This document shows, in pieces, positions 31,901 through 35,922 of a stretch of DNA of 35,922 bases. The stretch's first letter is position 1. Every line of letters starts with the position of its first letter. The stretch is from Lactobacillus taiwanensis DSM 21401. Its GTDB lineage: Bacteria > Bacillota > Bacilli > Lactobacillales > Lactobacillaceae. The stretch lies in the NCBI RefSeq assembly GCF_001436695.1, contig NZ_AYZG01000005.1:1-35922 (forward strand), in the 5' to 3' direction. The notes beneath the pieces are model-generated. The model made no database searches. It worked only from the letters and a program-made list of their open reading frames with translations, and was not told where the DNA came from. A program made the translations under genes and the position numbers.

Positions 31901-31940
31901 AAAAAACGAATTAGCCTTAATTTTAGCTAATTCGTTTTTT
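31901..31940. terminator. Bidirectional terminator between the DUF4097 and antiporter genes
   Basis: AAAAAACGAATTAGC (31901-31915) pairs perfectly with 31926-31940 around a 10-base loop, with A/T tracts on both sides. Confidence 0.9.
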
Positions 31941-31941
31941 G

Positions 31942-33102
31942 TTAGTCATTTTTAAGTTCGCGTTTAATATAGTAATTCAAGATAAACGGTGAAAGGACAG
32001 TGGTAATGATAATTACCAAGATTAAACTTGAATAGATATCTTCAGGAAAGAGATGGTGCGTAATTCCAATTTGAGCGACAATTAAAGCTACTTCACCACG
32101 TGACACCATGCCGGCACCAACAATATTTCCTTCATTTTTAGTAAAACCAAATAATTCGCTTGAATATTTACCAGCCCAGAATTTAGATACTACAGCTAAA
32201 ATGGTCATCACGATAATGAACCGGATATCTTTGACAAAGCTTGCAAATGTCATTGATAGACCAATGTTTACAAAAAATACTGGAATAAAAATTGAATATC
32301 CAATTGCACTTACTGAGGATTGAACTTCCTTATATTGAGGCGTTTGTCTAATTGCAAGTCCACCAAAGAAGGCACCAACAACTGCACTTAAACCGACAAA
32401 GTCTGCTGCCCAAGCCATTGATAAAGCTAATACAAGTGAGCCAATAACAACAGCATAGTCAACTTCAACTTTTTCAGCTAGTTTCATGAAATATGGGGCA
32501 ACAAATTTAAAGACAGCCCAAACAGCGACAAAGTAAACTATTTCAATTAATAAATTAATAAAGAAATTATTAGTCAGTCCACTCTTGCCGCCCTCATGAC
32601 TAAAGGTAGTGAATAGACTTAAAACAATGACAGCTAAAATATCATCGACTACAGCTGCCCCTAAAATAGCTGTACCAGCTCGGGTATGAATTTGGTTAGC
32701 TTCTTGTAATACTACAACTGAAATCGAAACACTTGTAGCCGCAAACACAATTCCAATAAATAATGCTTCTAGGAAATTCATTCCAAACAAGTAACTAGCA
32801 ATTCCCGTAAAAAATACAGGCAGTATAACACCAATACCAGCAACTGTGAAACTTAATTTGAAGTATTTTTTTAATAAATCCAAATCACTTTCAAGACCTG
32901 CTAAGAACATTAATAAAATTACTCCGAATTCTGAAAAAAGCGAAATAATTTCGTTTGGTTTGACTAGTCCTAAAATGGCTGGACCTAATAAAATTCCTGA
33001 TAATAATTGACCAATAACCGCTGGCATATTAAGACGTGAAAACAGTTGCCCTAATAATGTAGTAGCCAGCAGAATTAAAATTAATTCTCCTAAAAAGTGC
33101 AT
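31942..33102 (-). CDS. CPA2-type cation/proton antiporter (NapA/KefB-like)
   Basis: A 386-aa membrane protein with about twelve hydrophobic segments that exchanges Na+ or K+ for H+. Diagnostic stretches: PAVIGQLLSGILLGPAILGL near the N-terminus, FLAGLESDLDLLKK, and AAVVDDILAVIVLS with the Asp153-Asp154 pair, equivalent to the ion-binding DD of electrogenic NapA-type antiporters. No C-terminal TrkA-N domain is present. I place the start at 33102 (HFLGELI), since the frame upstream runs into a hairpin; GGAG precedes it at short distance. It lies 156 bases behind the P-type ATPase on the same strand, separated by a hairpin. Confidence 0.87.
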   Translation of the reverse strand: MHFLGELILILLATTLLGQLFSRLNMPAVIGQLLSGILLGPAILGLVKPNEIISLFSEFGVILLMFLAGLESDLDLLKKYFKLSFTVAGIGVILPVFFTGIASYLFGMNFLEALFIGIVFAATSVSISVVVLQEANQIHTRAGTAILGAAVVDDILAVIVLSLFTTFSHEGGKSGLTNNFFINLLIEIVYFVAVWAVFKFVAPYFMKLAEKVEVDYAVVIGSLVLALSMAWAADFVGLSAVVGAFFGGLAIRQTPQYKEVQSSVSAIGYSIFIPVFFVNIGLSMTFASFVKDIRFIIVMTILAVVSKFWAGKYSSELFGFTKNEGNIVGAGMVSRGEVALIVAQIGITHHLFPEDIYSSLILVIIITTVLSPFILNYYIKRELKND

Positions 33103-33132
33103 CTTCTCCAGCTTTCTATAACTTTGTGGTAA

Positions 33133-33185
33133 ATAAAAAACTTCCAAGCGCTTATTGACCCAAATAAGCAAATCTTGAAAGTTTT
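33133..33185 (-). terminator. Terminator of the P-type ATPase or leader hairpin of the antiporter
   Basis: On the minus strand a two-part stem (33174-33183 with 33139-33148, and 33163-33169 with 33150-33156) is followed by a run of Ts. It lies between the ATPase stop and the antiporter start, so may end the first transcript or attenuate the second. Confidence 0.6.
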
Positions 33186-33258
33186 AAAAACCCAACCACT
33201 AATGAAAATTATTTAACTAAAAATTAGTTTAGCTAAAAATATTCATAGTTGCAAATAA

Positions 33259-35139
33259 CTATTTATTTTTAATCCCAGTTTGTTTAGGGTTAGTTGGTTT
33301 CGTCTTAGCAAGAAGAGCAAGTAAGATAGTGATTAAGTCAACAACTTCTTGCAAGATTGCACCCCAAAAGGCTGGGATGATACCAGTAAAGGCAATTAAT
33401 TCAATTAATATAACGATACAAATTGCAGTGATGATGTCGACATGGGCTACTTTCATAGTATGTTTAGAAATTGCAACTGCATCATTAACTTTAGAAATGT
33501 CATTAACCATAATTACAGCATCGGCACTTTCGCTAGCAGCGGTTGCTCCTTTAGCACCCATGGCAATACCAACATCAGCAGCCATTAAACTAGGTGCATC
33601 GTTAACACCATCTCCGACCATGGCAACAGGTCTTAGATCGGGCTTAACATCTCTAATTGCTTGAATTTTTTGTGCAGGAAGTAAGTCTGCATGAACTTCA
33701 CTTTCTTTAATACCGGCTTCTTTAGCAACCTTATCAGCTACCGCTCTACGGTCACCAGTTAACATCATGATTTGTTTGATACCTTGACGACGTAAACGGC
33801 TAATAGTTTCTGGCGTATTCTCTCTCATTTGATCTTGGAAAGTAATATATCCAGCAAATTTGTTGTCGATTGAAACAAAGACAGCTGTTGAATTAACAGT
33901 AATTTTTTCTTGATCGGGATCAACATAAGAAAGTTTACCAACTTTAACTAACTTACCATCAACTTCGCCGCTAACACCCTTAGCAGTAGCTTCTTTCAAG
34001 TTGGTAACTGGTTTAATTAAGTTTTTATCGGTGCTTTTTACTAATGAAGTGGCAATAACGTGACTGGATTGTTGTTCAACGCTAGCAGCTAAGCTTTGTA
34101 GTTCTTCTTTTGAAATTGAACTGTCTTTAGCTAAAATAACTTGGTCAATAACCAATTGGTTTTCAGTTAACGTACCCGTTTTATCAAAAGCAAAAGTTAA
34201 AGTGCGAGATAGCTTCTCAAGTGTAGTACCAGACTTAACGATAATGTGGCTACGTGACATTGAACTCATACCAGATACCATTGCAACTGGAGCAGCGATT
34301 AACAGTGGACAAGGAGATGCAACAACCATAACTTGTGCAAAACGCAAAAAGTGTCCTTGCCAACCTAGTGCTGGATTAGTTACAGCAGAAGTAATCATAG
34401 CTGCGATACCAATAATTAAAGAAATAATGGTAAATGGTACTGCATAACGATCAGCCATTTTAACGAACTTAGCAGGTTTTGCTTCAGAAGACTTAACTAA
34501 AGCGACAATTGATTGGTATTCAGAATCTTTAGCAGCTTTAGTAACTTTCATTTCTACAGCTGCATCCCCATTAATTGATCCTGACATTAAATTATCGCCG
34601 ATTTTTTTATCTACTGGAACTGACTCACCAGTTAAAGAAGATTGGTCAAAGCTAGAATTACCTTTAATGATTTCTCCATCTACTGGAACTTGGCTACCTG
34701 GCTTAATTAACACAATATCGCCAATTTTTAAGTCGTCAACCTTAACTTCTTCAATCTTGCCGTTAACTAACTTATCAGCAATTCTTGGTGAATTTTGTAA
34801 TAAAGAACGTAATTCCTTATCAGCTTGACTAGTAGCATAGTCTTCAAGGGAATCACCACCAGTAAGCATAATTAAGATCATCCAAGCTGCCCAGTAGTCT
34901 CCAACAATCATGGTTGAAACAACAGCAATAATTGCTAGAATATCAACGCCCCAACGACCGGATTCAAGAGTATGAATCATTTCGCGGAGCATGGTGATTG
35001 CCATAAAAATTCCGAAGATATCAATTAGGATGCCTGAGATGGGCCATGTACCAATTTTAGGAGCTCCACACAGAAAGTCTAAAATTGCTGCAATGACACC
35101 AATTCCGAGAATCGTGAAAAATTTCCATTGATGTCTCAT
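33259..35139 (-). CDS. P1B-type heavy-metal-transporting ATPase without metal-binding domain
   Basis: Membrane ATPase of 626 aa that pumps transition-metal ions outward at the cost of ATP. In order: four N-terminal helices; actuator domain with the SLTGESVPV motif; the metal-site SPC motif in ASPCPLL (Cys277); phosphorylation Asp319 in DKTGTLT; the hinge motif GDGVNDAP; and C-terminal helices with LQEVVDLITI. There is no N-terminal HMA or His-rich metal-binding domain, and SPC rather than CPC excludes a standard copper or cadmium class; P1B-4-like or a related small class fits better. The ATG at 35139 follows GGAGG by eight bases. The neighbouring CBS and antiporter genes suggest ion homeostasis. 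Metal specificity unresolved. Confidence 0.9.
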   Translation of the reverse strand: MRHQWKFFTILGIGVIAAILDFLCGAPKIGTWPISGILIDIFGIFMAITMLREMIHTLESGRWGVDILAIIAVVSTMIVGDYWAAWMILIMLTGGDSLEDYATSQADKELRSLLQNSPRIADKLVNGKIEEVKVDDLKIGDIVLIKPGSQVPVDGEIIKGNSSFDQSSLTGESVPVDKKIGDNLMSGSINGDAAVEMKVTKAAKDSEYQSIVALVKSSEAKPAKFVKMADRYAVPFTIISLIIGIAAMITSAVTNPALGWQGHFLRFAQVMVVASPCPLLIAAPVAMVSGMSSMSRSHIIVKSGTTLEKLSRTLTFAFDKTGTLTENQLVIDQVILAKDSSISKEELQSLAASVEQQSSHVIATSLVKSTDKNLIKPVTNLKEATAKGVSGEVDGKLVKVGKLSYVDPDQEKITVNSTAVFVSIDNKFAGYITFQDQMRENTPETISRLRRQGIKQIMMLTGDRRAVADKVAKEAGIKESEVHADLLPAQKIQAIRDVKPDLRPVAMVGDGVNDAPSLMAADVGIAMGAKGATAASESADAVIMVNDISKVNDAVAISKHTMKVAHVDIITAICIVILIELIAFTGIIPAFWGAILQEVVDLITILLALLAKTKPTNPKQTGIKNK

Positions 35140-35217
35140 TAACTTTACCTCCAACTAATTTAACAATAATACTAAAGCAATATTACTATACCACTTAACA
35201 GATTAAATTTAAGCGAT

Positions 35218-35706
35218 TTAGTTTTCTTCATGTGAAACGCATTTCTCAGTAATGTCATACTTTTCGTCAATTGTATGAGTAACATAGTTGAATGCTTTGA
35301 TCCATTCTCGCCGAGTTAGCAGACCTTGAAAGACATTATTGTCATTGACTACTGGAATAAATGGATTATCTACTAAAAGATGTAGTTGAGTTTCAAAATT
35401 AGTGTGAGCAAAATTGATTGTTTCGAATTCTGTTTGCATTACATCTTTGACTTTTAAGTCTGACAAAGGTTCGATAACAATATTATCAGGTGTTAGCATC
35501 TTGTTTGTAATCATGGCTAAACTAATTAAACCAACTACTTTTTGTTTTCTATCTAAAACTGGAATTTTAGAATATTTCATTTTAGTAAGAATTAAAAACG
35601 CATGGTAGAGTGGATTTTCGTCTGCTACAAACGCAATCCTAGAGGCGGGAATAATAAATGAGCCCGCTTTTTCCTCAATCAATGATTGAATAGATGGTGA
35701 GAACAT
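35218..35706 (-). CDS. cbpB: CBS-domain protein, CbpB/DarB-like
   Basis: A 162-aa soluble protein composed of two CBS domains (about residues 15-80 and 85-145), with IPASRIAFVADENPLYHAFLIL at the start, SKIPVLDRKQKVVGLISLAMI in the first, and IPVVNDNNVFQGLLTRREW in the second. It resembles the stand-alone CBS proteins of Firmicutes that bind cyclic di-AMP (DarB/YkuL, CbpB), linking potassium and stringent signalling. Ligand binding is inferred from the family. AAAGGA precedes the ATG. It is followed, 78 bases on, by the P-type ATPase on the same strand; co-transcription is possible. Confidence 0.8.
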   Translation of the reverse strand: MFSPSIQSLIEEKAGSFIIPASRIAFVADENPLYHAFLILTKMKYSKIPVLDRKQKVVGLISLAMITNKMLTPDNIVIEPLSDLKVKDVMQTEFETINFAHTNFETQLHLLVDNPFIPVVNDNNVFQGLLTRREWIKAFNYVTHTIDEKYDITEKCVSHEEN

Positions 35707-35793
35707 GATAATCCTTTCTAAACTTAAATATTTAAATTAAAAAATATATTTCTTTTCACTTCTATTGTATGAAAGTATTGAAAATAAGCCCAC

Positions 35794-35825
35794 AAAAAAA
35801 TCCGCGCTGGGAAAGACGCGGATTT
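35794..35825 (-). terminator. Terminator-like hairpin upstream of the CbpB-like gene
   Basis: AAATCCGCG (35798-35806) pairs perfectly with CGCGGATTT (35817-35825). On the minus strand it is followed by T7, but no minus-strand gene to its right is visible, so it may be a leader attenuator of the CBS gene or stop antisense transcription. Confidence 0.6.
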
Positions 35826-35892
35826 CAAAATATATAAGTATAGGATCAGTCAAAAACTGATAAATGTATTCAATCTACTTGGAGGAGTAAGA

Positions 35893-35922
35893 ATGAAAAT
35901 AAAAAGTTGGATGTTAATGCTA
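35893..35922 (+). CDS. Start of an exported protein, cut by the window edge
   Basis: GGAGGAG (35881-35887) lies six bases before an ATG that opens MKIKSWMLML, the beginning of a typical signal peptide with two Lys and a hydrophobic run. Only ten codons are present, so nothing can be said of the product beyond likely export. Confidence 0.6.
   Translation, partial: MKIKSWMLML

Overview
The window looks like chromosome from an AT-rich Lactobacillus of the johnsonii/gasseri/acidophilus group. The signs are a tandem pair of deoxynucleoside kinases of the L. acidophilus dAK/dGK type, an FMN lactate oxidase, a cydABDC operon carrying a menA-like gene but no heme or quinone synthesis genes, an orphan galactitol-type PTS IIC, a CbpB-like CBS protein and Rgg-type regulators. 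There are no rRNA, tRNA, CRISPR, IS or phage genes. The species call is inference from gene content.

Left part (1-8.7 kb). A purine-type NCS2 permease (minus) and an L-lactate oxidase (plus) diverge from a shared promoter region. Then come dgk and dak (minus), nagB (minus) with two operator-like repeats over its promoter, and an aldo/keto reductase (plus). A short orphan frame without an ATG, a BMP-family lipoprotein and a PhnD-like lipoprotein (all minus) follow.

Respiratory block (8.9-15.9 kb, minus). cydA-cydB-cydD-cydC-menA-like form one tight operon: overlaps of 1 and 4 bases, gaps of about 20. It should give cytochrome bd oxidase, its ABC assembly factor and a prenyltransferase for making menaquinone from an external precursor. 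A near-consensus cre sits on the -35 element of the promoter.

Middle (16-26.5 kb). A MacB-type ABC transporter and a YdcF-like protein (minus) diverge from a CPBP protease (plus). A YagU-like membrane protein and orphan PTS IIC (minus) follow, then a frameshifted lipoprotein and a DUF805 protein. DUF969-DUF979-pcp (plus) looks like a pyroglutamyl uptake and hydrolysis operon, with a decayed small membrane gene behind it.

Regulatory region (26.5-31.9 kb). An Rgg-type regulator is split into a 95-aa HTH part and a 183-aa C-terminal part. Three unrecognised small membrane proteins follow. A complete Rgg-type regulator on the other strand diverges from an ABC exporter plus a DUF4097 protein. A perfect 16-base palindrome lies between them, next to a promoter with a good -10 and poor -35. 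This is the best candidate here for an undescribed peptide-responsive membrane or export system.

Right end (31.9-35.9 kb, minus). A CPA2-type cation/proton antiporter, a P1B-type metal ATPase without metal-binding domain and a CbpB-like protein make up an ion-homeostasis group. The window ends ten codons into an exported protein on the plus strand.
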